A stretch of DNA of 6,623 bases from contig UQPQ01000070.1 in NCBI GenBank assembly GCA_900542985.1, forward strand, positions 1-6,623, read 5' to 3'. The notes below the pieces were generated by a model. That model was not told the DNA's origin. It ran no database searches and worked only from the letters and a program-made list of their open reading frames with translations. The position numbers were made by a program, and so were the translations under genes. This document shows positions 1-6,577 of the stretch, in pieces (within the stretch, counting starts at the first letter, position 1; each line of letters opens with the position of its first letter). Source of the DNA: an uncultured Bacteroides sp. (GTDB lineage Bacteria > Bacteroidota > Bacteroidia > Bacteroidales > Bacteroidaceae).

Positions 1-54
1 CGACTCATAAATCTACCCTTAATCGTGTATTGGATGATAGTTGCGGATTTTAGG
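1..54. mobile_element. Putative insertion-sequence end (partial), left boundary
   Basis: Read on the minus strand from position 54 outward, this stretch begins CCTAAAATCCGCAAC. That motif matches 13 of 15 bases of the outward-reading motif at the other edge of the window (6572 onward). It begins exactly where the nuclease homology of the leftward lipoprotein gene stops, after the codon for Ser173. Beyond about 15 bases the two edges diverge, as expected for the two different ends of one insertion sequence that share only terminal inverted repeats. No transposase is visible because only 54 bp are present. The IS family is not recognised with confidence. That this is an IS end is inferred from the shared motif and from the two gene truncations. 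Confidence 0.6.
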
Positions 55-573
55 ACTATAAGTAATTACCTCTTTTCCGTTATACTGTGTTGTATGCGTG
101 ATGAACAGATTCATGTCTCCTCCTTTCAGAGCCGGAACTTCTATTCTTTTTGCATATCCGTTCGGATTTTCTGGAGTGGTCGATCCTCCTTCTCCTTCTT
201 CGCCTGCATTCTGTTGTATGGTAAGCGGATAAGAAATACCGGCTATACGTACAGTGATGAGTGCAGAACGCATTTGGTCGGTAGTATTTTTGCTTACACT
301 ACCCATTACCGATGCATTTCCGTTACCAGAGTATCTTAATAAAGTACACCAGTCTTGGTCTACTTCTATTGTCCACGATTGTTCTGTGCGGATATGCAAC
401 AGGAAGCCTGCATTATCAGCCGGAAGATTTTCTTTTAAATCTAAATAAACCGGTTGGGATGTATTCTGTTCGTTATTCAGCAACTCTTCCGGAATATCTC
501 TTTCACTACAAGAGGTGAAGAGTGCCACAAGGACAAATAAGGTTGCCTTGAAAAAATGCAATGAATTTTTCAT
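19..573 (-). CDS. BACON-domain lipoprotein with N-terminal stub of a DNA/RNA non-specific nuclease, truncated
   Basis: The 184-residue product has a lipoprotein signal: a hydrophobic stretch at 9-19, lipobox LFTSC and acylated Cys22. Residues about 41-122 look like a BACON/Ig-like beta domain (TEQSWTIEVDQDWCTL, then the closing strand ITVRIAGISYPLTIQQNAG). A Gly/Glu/Ser/Pro linker follows at 124-137. Residues 140-173, with IEVPALKGGDMNLFITH and YNGKEVITYS, resemble from memory the start of the NUC1-type (Endonuclease_NS) domain of Bacteroides surface nucleases. The domain should continue for roughly 200 residues and carry a DRGH-type catalytic motif. Instead, the last 11 residues (174-184) and the stop are encoded by putative IS sequence, so catalysis is lost and this is probably a pseudogene. 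The gene starts 11 bp after the stop of the EEP hydrolase gene, which implies co-transcription. The intact protein would be an outer-membrane-anchored nuclease. The lipoprotein and BACON calls are strong and the nuclease call is moderate. Confidence 0.75.
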   Translation of the reverse strand: MKNSLHFFKATLFVLVALFTSCSERDIPEELLNNEQNTSQPVYLDLKENLPADNAGFLLHIRTEQSWTIEVDQDWCTLLRYSGNGNASVMGSVSKNTTDQMRSALITVRIAGISYPLTIQQNAGEEGEGGSTTPENPNGYAKRIEVPALKGGDMNLFITHTTQYNGKEVITYSPKIRNYHPIHD

Positions 574-584
574 GAGTTAGGATG

Positions 585-1610
585 TTATTGTATTTCTTTG
601 ATAAAATAAACTACAGTAGGAAGGTGGTCGCTATATCCGTTGAGCCATACACCTCCAGCGTGTGTACGCTTGGGGTAACCTTTGTATCTGCCTTCAGTCT
701 GGAACATGAAATCACGTTTGAAAATCTCATGTTTGTAATAAGTCAGAGTTTTTCTGTCCGGGTTTAACATATTGCCTGTAAATACTATCTGGTCGAACAG
801 GTTCCATTTGCCTTGATACATCAGAGTACCGTATCCTTTCTTCAAAGTGTCCCACCATGGGTTGAACAAATCTGTCTTACCGGTTTCTTTAGCTTTTCTT
901 TTAGCTCCTAGCGCTACAGACATACTTTTGTCCATAGGGTCGTCGTTCATATCACCCATAATTACGACTTTGATGTCGGGGTTGTTCTGTAATAACGAGT
1001 CTTTTAGAGCACGTACCTGAACTCCGGCTCTTTCGCGGGCTGGAGAAGCGGCTGCTCTCGAAGGCCAATGGTTTACAATAAAGGCAATTTTATCTCCTCC
1101 CATTGTTCCGCTTGCAATCAGGAATCCACGTGTTTTGTAAGTAGTGTCATTGTCTTCTGGAATGTAGGGGACAAGTCTGCTTGTTTCTACTTGAAAGAGT
1201 TTGGGGTTATAAAGGAAAGCACAGTCTACACCTCTTACGTCTACTCCTTCGTAATGGATAATTTCATATCCTCTATCTGCAAGAGCCGGTTGTGCAATAA
1301 GATCTTCCAGTACTCTTCTGTTTTCTACTTCCGAAACACCGATAATTGCAGCACCCATGGGAAGTTTGTCCGTAGCTAATAAACTTAGCACTTCGGACAT
1401 GTTTTTCAGTTTGGATTTGTATTTGGAATCATCCCATTTGTTTTTTCCTTCGGGCAGATATTCGTAGTCGTTCTTCCCTTCATCATGTGAGGTGTCGAAT
1501 AGATTTTCCAAATTATAAAAGCCTACTCCATATAGGGCATACTTTTTTTCCTGTGAATAAACTGTGACAAATAAGAATGTCATCAGTGCGAATAATAGAT
1601 GTCTTTTCAT
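585..1610 (-). CDS. Secreted endonuclease/exonuclease/phosphatase (EEP) family hydrolase
   Basis: The 341-residue protein has a Sec signal peptide (residues 1-19, likely cleaved near VYS-QEK) and no lipobox, so it is probably periplasmic or released. The EEP (DNase I-like) fold motifs are present in order: FYNLENLFD (31-39) with metal-site Asn33, SEVEN (93-97) with the metal-binding Glu, VRGVDCAFLY (125-134), the NHWPSR motif (180-185), GDMND (219-223), LFDQIVF (271-277) and the terminal SDHLP (327-331) with the catalytic Asp-His pair. No key residue is missing, so it should be an active Mg-dependent phosphodiesterase or phosphatase. The family includes nucleases, inositol-phosphate phosphatases and sphingomyelinases, so the substrate is not fixed by the motifs. 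A neighbouring nuclease-type lipoprotein and OB-fold-like lipoproteins favour nucleic acid. It is the first gene of the leftward operon. The start at 1610 is the only one that gives a full signal peptide. Confidence 0.9.
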   Translation of the reverse strand: MKRHLLFALMTFLFVTVYSQEKKYALYGVGFYNLENLFDTSHDEGKNDYEYLPEGKNKWDDSKYKSKLKNMSEVLSLLATDKLPMGAAIIGVSEVENRRVLEDLIAQPALADRGYEIIHYEGVDVRGVDCAFLYNPKLFQVETSRLVPYIPEDNDTTYKTRGFLIASGTMGGDKIAFIVNHWPSRAAASPARERAGVQVRALKDSLLQNNPDIKVVIMGDMNDDPMDKSMSVALGAKRKAKETGKTDLFNPWWDTLKKGYGTLMYQGKWNLFDQIVFTGNMLNPDRKTLTYYKHEIFKRDFMFQTEGRYKGYPKRTHAGGVWLNGYSDHLPTVVYFIKEIQ

Positions 1611-1652
1611 TGTTTTGAGCTTTTAATTTATCATGTTATTACAGTCCAATGA

Positions 1653-1660
1653 CAAATATC
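1653..1660 (-). promoter_or_regulatory. Candidate leftward promoter -7 element
   Basis: On the minus strand this reads GATATTTG, which is 5 of the 6 specified bases of the Bacteroides sigma-ABfr -7 consensus TAnnTTTG. Transcription would start near 1647 and give a leader of about 35 nt before the hydrolase start codon. No good -33 TTTG is found at the usual spacing of about 19 bp, so this is a weak prediction in AT-rich DNA. Confidence 0.3.
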
Positions 1661-1661
1661 T

Positions 1662-1682
1662 GAAAAATATGTAGAAAAATAT
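1662..1682. repeat. 9-bp direct repeat in the divergent promoter region
   Basis: GAAAAATAT occurs at 1662-1670 and again, identical, at 1674-1682, a 12-bp step. It sits just upstream of the candidate leftward -7 element, where an activator or response regulator dimer could bind tandem half-sites. The A-rich composition makes a chance repeat possible. Confidence 0.35.
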
Positions 1683-1735
1683 ACTGATTATTATGGATTT
1701 TTTCACGAAAATTATTCAAATTCGGCTTTTTTTAT

Positions 1736-1743
1736 TTACTTTG
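1736..1743 (+). promoter_or_regulatory. Candidate rightward promoter -7 element
   Basis: TTACTTTG matches 5 of the 6 specified bases of the Bacteroides -7 consensus TAnnTTTG. It would place the transcription start near 1750, leaving a leader of about 50 nt before the receptor start codon at 1799. The -33 region has no clear TTTG (TTCA at 1715-1718 is the nearest), so the promoter may need an activator or may be misplaced. Confidence 0.35.
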
Positions 1744-1749
1744 TAATGA

Positions 1750-1769
1750 TACCTTAATACATTAAGGTA
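1750..1769. promoter_or_regulatory. 20-bp palindrome at the predicted rightward transcription start (candidate operator)
   Basis: The arms TACCTTAAT and ATTAAGGTA are exact reverse complements and are separated by only AC. The position, directly after the candidate -7 element, suits a repressor operator for a dimeric regulator. As RNA it could instead form an 8-bp stem with a 4-nt loop at the 5' end of the receptor mRNA. It is not followed by a T-run, so it is not an intrinsic terminator. The symmetry is seen directly; the role is inferred. Confidence 0.55.
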
Positions 1770-1798
1770 AAAAGTGTTTAAAATTAACGATAAAAAGT

Positions 1799-4330
1799 AT
1801 GAAAAAAGAGCTCGGACTTATGAGTGTGCTTTTTTGCCTTACTCCAGCTTTGATAGCCCAGAATAAGGTAAAAAAGAATGTACTTGAAGATAATGCTTCA
1901 TTTACATTTACAGAATCCCAACTGAACGAAGATGATGATGTGGCTCAAAGCAATTATGCATTGGTCACTTCGAACAATGACGTGTATCTGTCGAATGTAG
2001 GCTATTTGTTCAGCCCGATGCGTTTTAGGGTAAGAGGGCTTGATTCGCAGTACAGTGAAGTCTTTTTTAATGGAGTGCAATTTAATGATGTAGAAACGGG
2101 ACGTTTCAGTTACGGATTGATTGGAGGCTTGAATGATGCCACCCGTAACAAGGAAGGTATCAGCCCATTTGAAACCAATAACTTTACTTTTGGTGCAGTG
2201 GGTGGTTCTTCTAATATCAATATGCGTGCCAGCCAGTATGCACCAGGATCGAAGCTGGTCTTCTCTGCCTGCAACCGTAGTTATGTAGCAAGAGCCATGT
2301 ATACCTATTCTACAGGCTTGATGAACAATGGATGGGCTTTTACCGGCTCGTTTGGTTACAGATGGGCGGAAGAAGGCAATATTGCTGGTACTTTTTATAA
2401 TTCTTTCAGCTATTTCCTGGCTGCACAGAAGGTATTTAACGAACGTCATAGCTTGTCTCTCGCAACCTGGGGAGCGCCTACAGAAAGAGGACAGCAGGGA
2501 GCTTCTACAGAAGAAGCTTATTATTTGGCAAACAGTCACTATTATAATCCCAACTGGGGATATCAGAATGGCGAAAAACGTAATGCACGTGTGGTAAATT
2601 CGTATGAGCCGTCGGCTATTGCTACCTGGGACTTTGATATTAACAAGGATATGAAGTTGGTAACCAGTGCCGGATTTAAGTATAGTTCTTATGGCAAGAG
2701 TGCCTTGGGATGGGGAGGTAATGCAGCCGATCCAAGACCGGATTATTACAAGAAGTTACCAAGTTCTATCTTTAATGTCTGGAACAGTGTTCCTACTGCA
2801 GATGAACTGGAACAGTTTAATCGGGTAACTGATTTATGGATGAATAATGAATCTTATCGCCAGATAGACTGGGATATGCTGTATCTTGCCAATCAGAAGG
2901 CAAATGCTACCGGTAAGGATGCTTTGTATTATCAGGAAGAATTGCACAACGACCAGTTGGCTTTCAACTTGAGTTCTGTATTCAATCATTCTTTGGACAA
3001 GAATCATAAGTATTCGGCTGGTATCGCTTTCAATGCAACAAAAGGTATGCATTATAAAACAATGAAAGATTTGTTGGGAGCAACTACTTATACCGATATC
3101 GACAAGTTCTCTGTTCGTGATTATGGATACGGTTCTTCTATCATTCAGAATGATTTGGATAATCCGAACCGTAGAATTGGAGAAGGCGACCGTTTCGGAT
3201 ACGATTACGATATTCATGTTTATAAGGAAAGCGCTTGGTTGCGTTATGAAGGAAAAGATGCAGGACTGAATTATTTTGTAAGTGGTAAAATCGGTTCTAC
3301 ACAGATGTTCCGTTATGGTAATATGCGTAATGGACGTGCTCCTTTGAAATCAAAAGGAAGCAGTGGTACTGCCAAGTTCCTGGAAGGTGCTATTAAGGCA
3401 GGTATCCGTTATGACTTCAACGGAAATCATTCTATTTCATTGAATGCCAGCTACGAAGATCGTGCTCCACTTGCTTACAATGCTTTCATTGCTCCACGTA
3501 TTAAAAATGACTTTGTAAAAGATCTGAAGACTGAACGTATTTTAGGCGGTGAGTTGAGTTACAACTTTACCGGTTCTGTAGTGAACGGTCGTATTACCGG
3601 TTACTATATGCGCTTCAGCAATCAGGTAGAGATGGATGCTTTTTACAATGATAATGAATCACGTTTCACTTATCTTTCTATGAATGGTATTGAAAAAGAA
3701 CATTATGGAATAGAGGCTGCAGCTACCGTGAAACTGACTTCTAACTTGTCGTTGACTGGTATCGCTACATGGTCGGAAGCTAAATACATCAATAACCCGG
3801 ATGCGGTTCGTACATATGAAAGTGAAAGCGAATCGAATGTAGACCGTGTATATGCAAAAGGTATGCGTTTGAGTGGTACTCCTCTTTCTGCATATAGCTT
3901 GGGATTGGATTATAACATCAAAGGATGGTTCTTTAATCTGACAGGAAACTATTATCATCGTGTATATCTTGATTTCTCTACTTATCGCCGCTTGGAAAGT
4001 GTACTGACCAAGTATAGCGATGGTACTGTAGATGCCAATGGAAACTTGGTGGGAGTATCTGTTCCGGAACAGGAAGAGTTGGACGGTGGCTTTATGCTGG
4101 ATGCTTCTATAGGTAAATTTATTCGTCTGCGTGATGGTAAGAGCTTGAGCATTAATCTAAGTTTGAACAATATTCTGAACAATACTAATCTGCGTACGGG
4201 TGGTTACGAACAAAATCGTGACGATAGCTACGAAGATGGTTCAGAACGTGTATATGTTTTCTCTAAAAACTCAAAATACTATTATGCTTTCCCGTTCAAT
4301 GCATTCCTGAATGTTGGATTCAGATTCTGA
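1799..4330 (+). CDS. TonB-dependent outer-membrane receptor
   Basis: The 843-residue protein has a signal peptide (residues 1-20, cleavage likely at ALIA-QN). A plug domain spans about 35-150 and contains the typical stretch RFRVRGLDSQYSEVFFNGVQ (75-94), of the kind seen in plug loops. A long beta-barrel follows, with alternating aromatic strands, and the protein ends in the outer-membrane signature FLNVGFRF with terminal Phe. It would import a ligand across the outer membrane using TonB-ExbBD energy. It lacks the N-terminal carboxypeptidase-like domain typical of SusC proteins, is shorter than most of them, and no SusD gene follows, so it is not a classical glycan importer. A clear TonB box is not obvious in residues 21-35. 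It is the first gene of the rightward operon, with the next start 39 bp downstream. Its substrate is unknown; the neighbouring nuclease-type genes suggest nucleic-acid fragments or a linked cofactor or metal. Confidence 0.9.
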   Translation: MKKELGLMSVLFCLTPALIAQNKVKKNVLEDNASFTFTESQLNEDDDVAQSNYALVTSNNDVYLSNVGYLFSPMRFRVRGLDSQYSEVFFNGVQFNDVETGRFSYGLIGGLNDATRNKEGISPFETNNFTFGAVGGSSNINMRASQYAPGSKLVFSACNRSYVARAMYTYSTGLMNNGWAFTGSFGYRWAEEGNIAGTFYNSFSYFLAAQKVFNERHSLSLATWGAPTERGQQGASTEEAYYLANSHYYNPNWGYQNGEKRNARVVNSYEPSAIATWDFDINKDMKLVTSAGFKYSSYGKSALGWGGNAADPRPDYYKKLPSSIFNVWNSVPTADELEQFNRVTDLWMNNESYRQIDWDMLYLANQKANATGKDALYYQEELHNDQLAFNLSSVFNHSLDKNHKYSAGIAFNATKGMHYKTMKDLLGATTYTDIDKFSVRDYGYGSSIIQNDLDNPNRRIGEGDRFGYDYDIHVYKESAWLRYEGKDAGLNYFVSGKIGSTQMFRYGNMRNGRAPLKSKGSSGTAKFLEGAIKAGIRYDFNGNHSISLNASYEDRAPLAYNAFIAPRIKNDFVKDLKTERILGGELSYNFTGSVVNGRITGYYMRFSNQVEMDAFYNDNESRFTYLSMNGIEKEHYGIEAAATVKLTSNLSLTGIATWSEAKYINNPDAVRTYESESESNVDRVYAKGMRLSGTPLSAYSLGLDYNIKGWFFNLTGNYYHRVYLDFSTYRRLESVLTKYSDGTVDANGNLVGVSVPEQEELDGGFMLDASIGKFIRLRDGKSLSINLSLNNILNNTNLRTGGYEQNRDDSYEDGSERVYVFSKNSKYYYAFPFNAFLNVGFRF

Positions 4331-4369
4331 TGAAGAGAAAGGTAAGAGTATAAAATCAAACAAGAAGAT

Positions 4370-5203
4370 ATGAAAAAGATAACGTTAATTTTGGCTGCCT
4401 GCATGGTTCTGTTTACTTCAGGATTGGTTTCTTGTATGGACGATTTTGATGTACCTGTAACAGGCAATGCCTATGGAAACAATAATATAAAAGACGGACG
4501 GACAATCTCTATTGCCAATCTGAAGAAAAAGTATGCTTCGGTGATATCTGCCAATGGCTTGCAGCAGATTACAGAAGAAACACGTATTGAGGGAGTCATT
4601 GTAGGTGATGACGAAAGCGGAAATATTTATAAGCAGTTGATGATTGCTGATGAGAGTGGTATAATCGTAATTGGTATTAATAATACCGGTTTGTATGCTA
4701 CTTGTCCGGTTGGGCAGAAAATGATTATTGATTGTGAAGGACTTTATATCGGAGGATATGGAGAATTGGGACAGCTTGGTTCTGTGTATAATGGCAAAGT
4801 AGGCAGAATGCCGGGTTATATGTGGGAAGAGCACGTTCGTCTGCTTGGTGAACCTAATCTTTTTTATCCGGAACTGGCGCCTAAGACTCTGACTGCAGCT
4901 GATTTGTCTTCATGGGATAAGGCAGAAGCTCCTATTCTGGTGAACATGAATGATGTTTCGTTTGAAAATGCAGATGGAGAAGAACTTTATGCAGAAGATA
5001 AAGGTGGATCACAGTCTGCAATTGAACAGAATCTGGTATTTGAAGATGGAACTAAACTTGTGGTTCGTACCAGTACATATGCTAATTTCGCAAACGATGT
5101 ATTGCCTCAGGGTAAGTTGAATGTAACAGGTCTGCTGAGTCGCTATGGTAATACCTGGCAGCTGACTTTAAGATCGGGAGAAGAAGTAAAAAGAAATAAT
5201 TAA
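4370..5203 (+). CDS. DUF5689-like surface lipoprotein with probable OB-fold domains
   Basis: The 277-residue protein has lipobox LVSC with acylated Cys22, followed by MDDFD. This acidic run just after the Cys resembles the Bacteroidetes signal for export to the cell surface. Residues about 40-170 match my recollection of DUF5689: ISIANLKKKYAS, then a strand-rich core (IEGVIVGDDESGNIYKQLMI and VGQKMIIDCEGLYIGGYG). The C-terminal part (about 225-270, with KLVVRTSTYANF, LPQGKLNVTGLLSRYG and WQLTLRS) reads like a second OB-type strand set. OB folds commonly bind nucleic acid or oligosaccharide, so a ligand-capture role beside the receptor, analogous in position to SusD, is plausible but inferred. 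Cys112 and Cys122 could form a disulfide. It lies between the receptor and the next lipoprotein with short gaps, as in an operon. The start has a purine-rich AAGAAG just upstream. Confidence 0.8.
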   Translation: MKKITLILAACMVLFTSGLVSCMDDFDVPVTGNAYGNNNIKDGRTISIANLKKKYASVISANGLQQITEETRIEGVIVGDDESGNIYKQLMIADESGIIVIGINNTGLYATCPVGQKMIIDCEGLYIGGYGELGQLGSVYNGKVGRMPGYMWEEHVRLLGEPNLFYPELAPKTLTAADLSSWDKAEAPILVNMNDVSFENADGEELYAEDKGGSQSAIEQNLVFEDGTKLVVRTSTYANFANDVLPQGKLNVTGLLSRYGNTWQLTLRSGEEVKRNN

Positions 5204-5224
5204 CAAAACAAATACATATTGATT

Positions 5225-6577
5225 ATGAAAAAGATTTTTAGCGCACTGTTTTTTACGCTGTTTGGAGCTGCTGCATTGATGACTTCTTGTAGCGATGTGC
5301 CTGCACCATATGAAATTAAATCTCCGGACGATGTGGATCTTGTAGGAACAGGAACCAAGGAAGATCCGTATAATGTAGCTACTGCTCAAATGAAGCAGGA
5401 TGGTTCTGTGGCTTGGGTACAAGGATACATCGTAGGTGTAATGGAAACTAACGTAGATCCTTTTACTGCTAATTTTGCTGCACCGTTTTCTACTAGTTCA
5501 AACTTGATGATTGCTGATAATCCGGACGAAGAAAAGTCTAAGAATTGTTTGATGGTACAATTACCTACAGGTGATATTCGTACAGCATTGAATCTGGTGG
5601 ATCATGCAGATAACTTGAAGCAGCCTGTAATTTTGCAGGGTACTCTTACTTCTTACTTTAGTGCTGCTGGATTGAAGGACGTTTCTGCCGGAGTCTTTAA
5701 GGGAGAAGAAATTGGTGGAGAACAAGAAGTGGATGGAGCTTATATTAATGAAAGCTTTAAGACGGACTTGGGTGTGTTTACGAGTTACTCAGTAGAAGGT
5801 TCTTTAAAGTGGGAAAATGATTACAGTAGTGCCATGATTAAAGGGGGGTCTGCTACTGGTAAATTCCCTTCAGATACATGGTTGGTTGCTAAAAGTGTTG
5901 ATTTAAGTAAAGAAGATAAGGCATATATCACTTTCGATCATGCAATTAATTATGCAAGTGGAGCTACTTTAAGCGATTATCATAAATTGGTAATTAGTAA
6001 AGATTATGATGGTAGTGGTGTCGCCGGCATCAAGAATGCACAGTGGGAAGAAATCGCTGTAAAGATGCCATCGGGTAGTAGCTTCGATTTCGTTAATACA
6101 GGTAAAGTTGCTGTTCCTGCTGAATATTTAGGCCAGGGTAAGGTAACTGTAGCTTTGCATTATATCAGTACAAGTGAAGTGGGTACAACTTGGGAAGTTC
6201 AGAACTTTGTAATGGCTCATGGTGATGCAGAAGAAGTGCCAGAACCTGGAACTCCTGAAGCTGAAAATACAAAAGATACGGCATATGATGTGACTAAAGC
6301 ACTTACTTTAACAGAGAATAACGGAACGAAGATTGCTTGGGTAAAAGGCTATATTGTAGGTGGTGTTTCTTCTGATAATAGTGCAAGTCAGGTAGACGGA
6401 CCGGAAGACGTTGTGTTCGGAACTGAAAGCGTTCGTAATTCAGCTATATTGATTGCGGCTTCTAAAGAGGAAACAGATTATACCAAATGTATGGTAATAG
6501 GTTTTGGTAGTGATAGCCCTGAAGCAAAAACTGCTTTGAACTTGGTTGACCATCCAGAAAACTTAGGTAAACCTTAA
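5225..6577 (+). CDS. DUF6359-like tandem-domain lipoprotein, C-terminally truncated
   Basis: The ATG at 5225 is preferred over an in-frame TTG at 5219 because it gives the standard MKKIF lipoprotein start, with lipobox MTSC and Cys22 in the 450-residue product. There are three modules. The first is a DUF6359-like, probably OB-fold domain (about 45-159: VAWVQGYIVGV, LMVQLP, TALNLVDHADNL, ILQGTLTSYFSAAGLKDV). The second is a jelly-roll, choice-of-anchor-J-like module (about 172-333: DTWLVAKSVDLS, YITFDHAINYA, LVISKDYDG, TWEVQNFVM). The third is a second DUF6359-like domain (from about 349: IAWVKGYIVGG, CMVIGFG, TALNLVDHPENLGKP). The third module stops where the first continues with its closing strands, and the final Pro and stop codon lie in putative IS sequence. 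The protein has therefore lost the end of its last domain. It starts 21 bp after the previous gene. The ligand is unknown; nucleic-acid binding is inferred from fold and context. Confidence 0.8.
   Translation: MKKIFSALFFTLFGAAALMTSCSDVPAPYEIKSPDDVDLVGTGTKEDPYNVATAQMKQDGSVAWVQGYIVGVMETNVDPFTANFAAPFSTSSNLMIADNPDEEKSKNCLMVQLPTGDIRTALNLVDHADNLKQPVILQGTLTSYFSAAGLKDVSAGVFKGEEIGGEQEVDGAYINESFKTDLGVFTSYSVEGSLKWENDYSSAMIKGGSATGKFPSDTWLVAKSVDLSKEDKAYITFDHAINYASGATLSDYHKLVISKDYDGSGVAGIKNAQWEEIAVKMPSGSSFDFVNTGKVAVPAEYLGQGKVTVALHYISTSEVGTTWEVQNFVMAHGDAEEVPEPGTPEAENTKDTAYDVTKALTLTENNGTKIAWVKGYIVGGVSSDNSASQVDGPEDVVFGTESVRNSAILIAASKEETDYTKCMVIGFGSDSPEAKTALNLVDHPENLGKP

Larger units (their letters stand above)
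1611..1798. promoter_or_regulatory. Divergent intergenic control region
   Basis: This 188-bp, very AT-rich region separates the leftward hydrolase operon from the rightward receptor operon, so it must hold both promoters. It has no plausible coding sequence. It contains the individual elements listed separately: a leftward and a rightward candidate -7 element, a 9-bp direct repeat and a 20-bp palindrome. A shared region of this kind would allow one regulator to control enzymes and transporter together, which is inferred from the layout. No regulator gene lies in the window. Confidence 0.7.

Noticed and set aside
1068..1379. 103-codon plus-strand frame opposite the EEP hydrolase gene
   Set aside because: The minus strand carries all EEP catalytic motifs here, so the plus-strand frame is a shadow.
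1898..2539. 213-codon open frame on the minus strand inside the receptor gene
   Set aside because: It is fully antisense to a well-supported TonB receptor, has no signal, motif or family resemblance, and its Cys/Ile/Ser-rich composition is typical of a shadow frame.
4418..4834. 138-codon open frame on the minus strand within the DUF5689-like gene
   Set aside because: It overlaps a lipoprotein gene with a clear lipobox and domain content; the antisense product shows no recognisable feature.
1799..5203. Classical SusC/SusD polysaccharide utilisation locus
   Set aside because: The receptor lacks the SusC N-terminal domain, no SusD-like helical lipoprotein follows, and no glycosidase or hybrid sensor is present.
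5219..5224. TTG at 5219 as start of the DUF6359-like lipoprotein
   Set aside because: The ATG two codons later gives the standard MKK lipoprotein signal start; nothing supports initiation at TTG.
5843..5848. Run of six G residues as a phase-variable tract
   Set aside because: It encodes two Gly codons in a Gly/Ser turn, is short, and the frame is intact; there is no sign of slippage.
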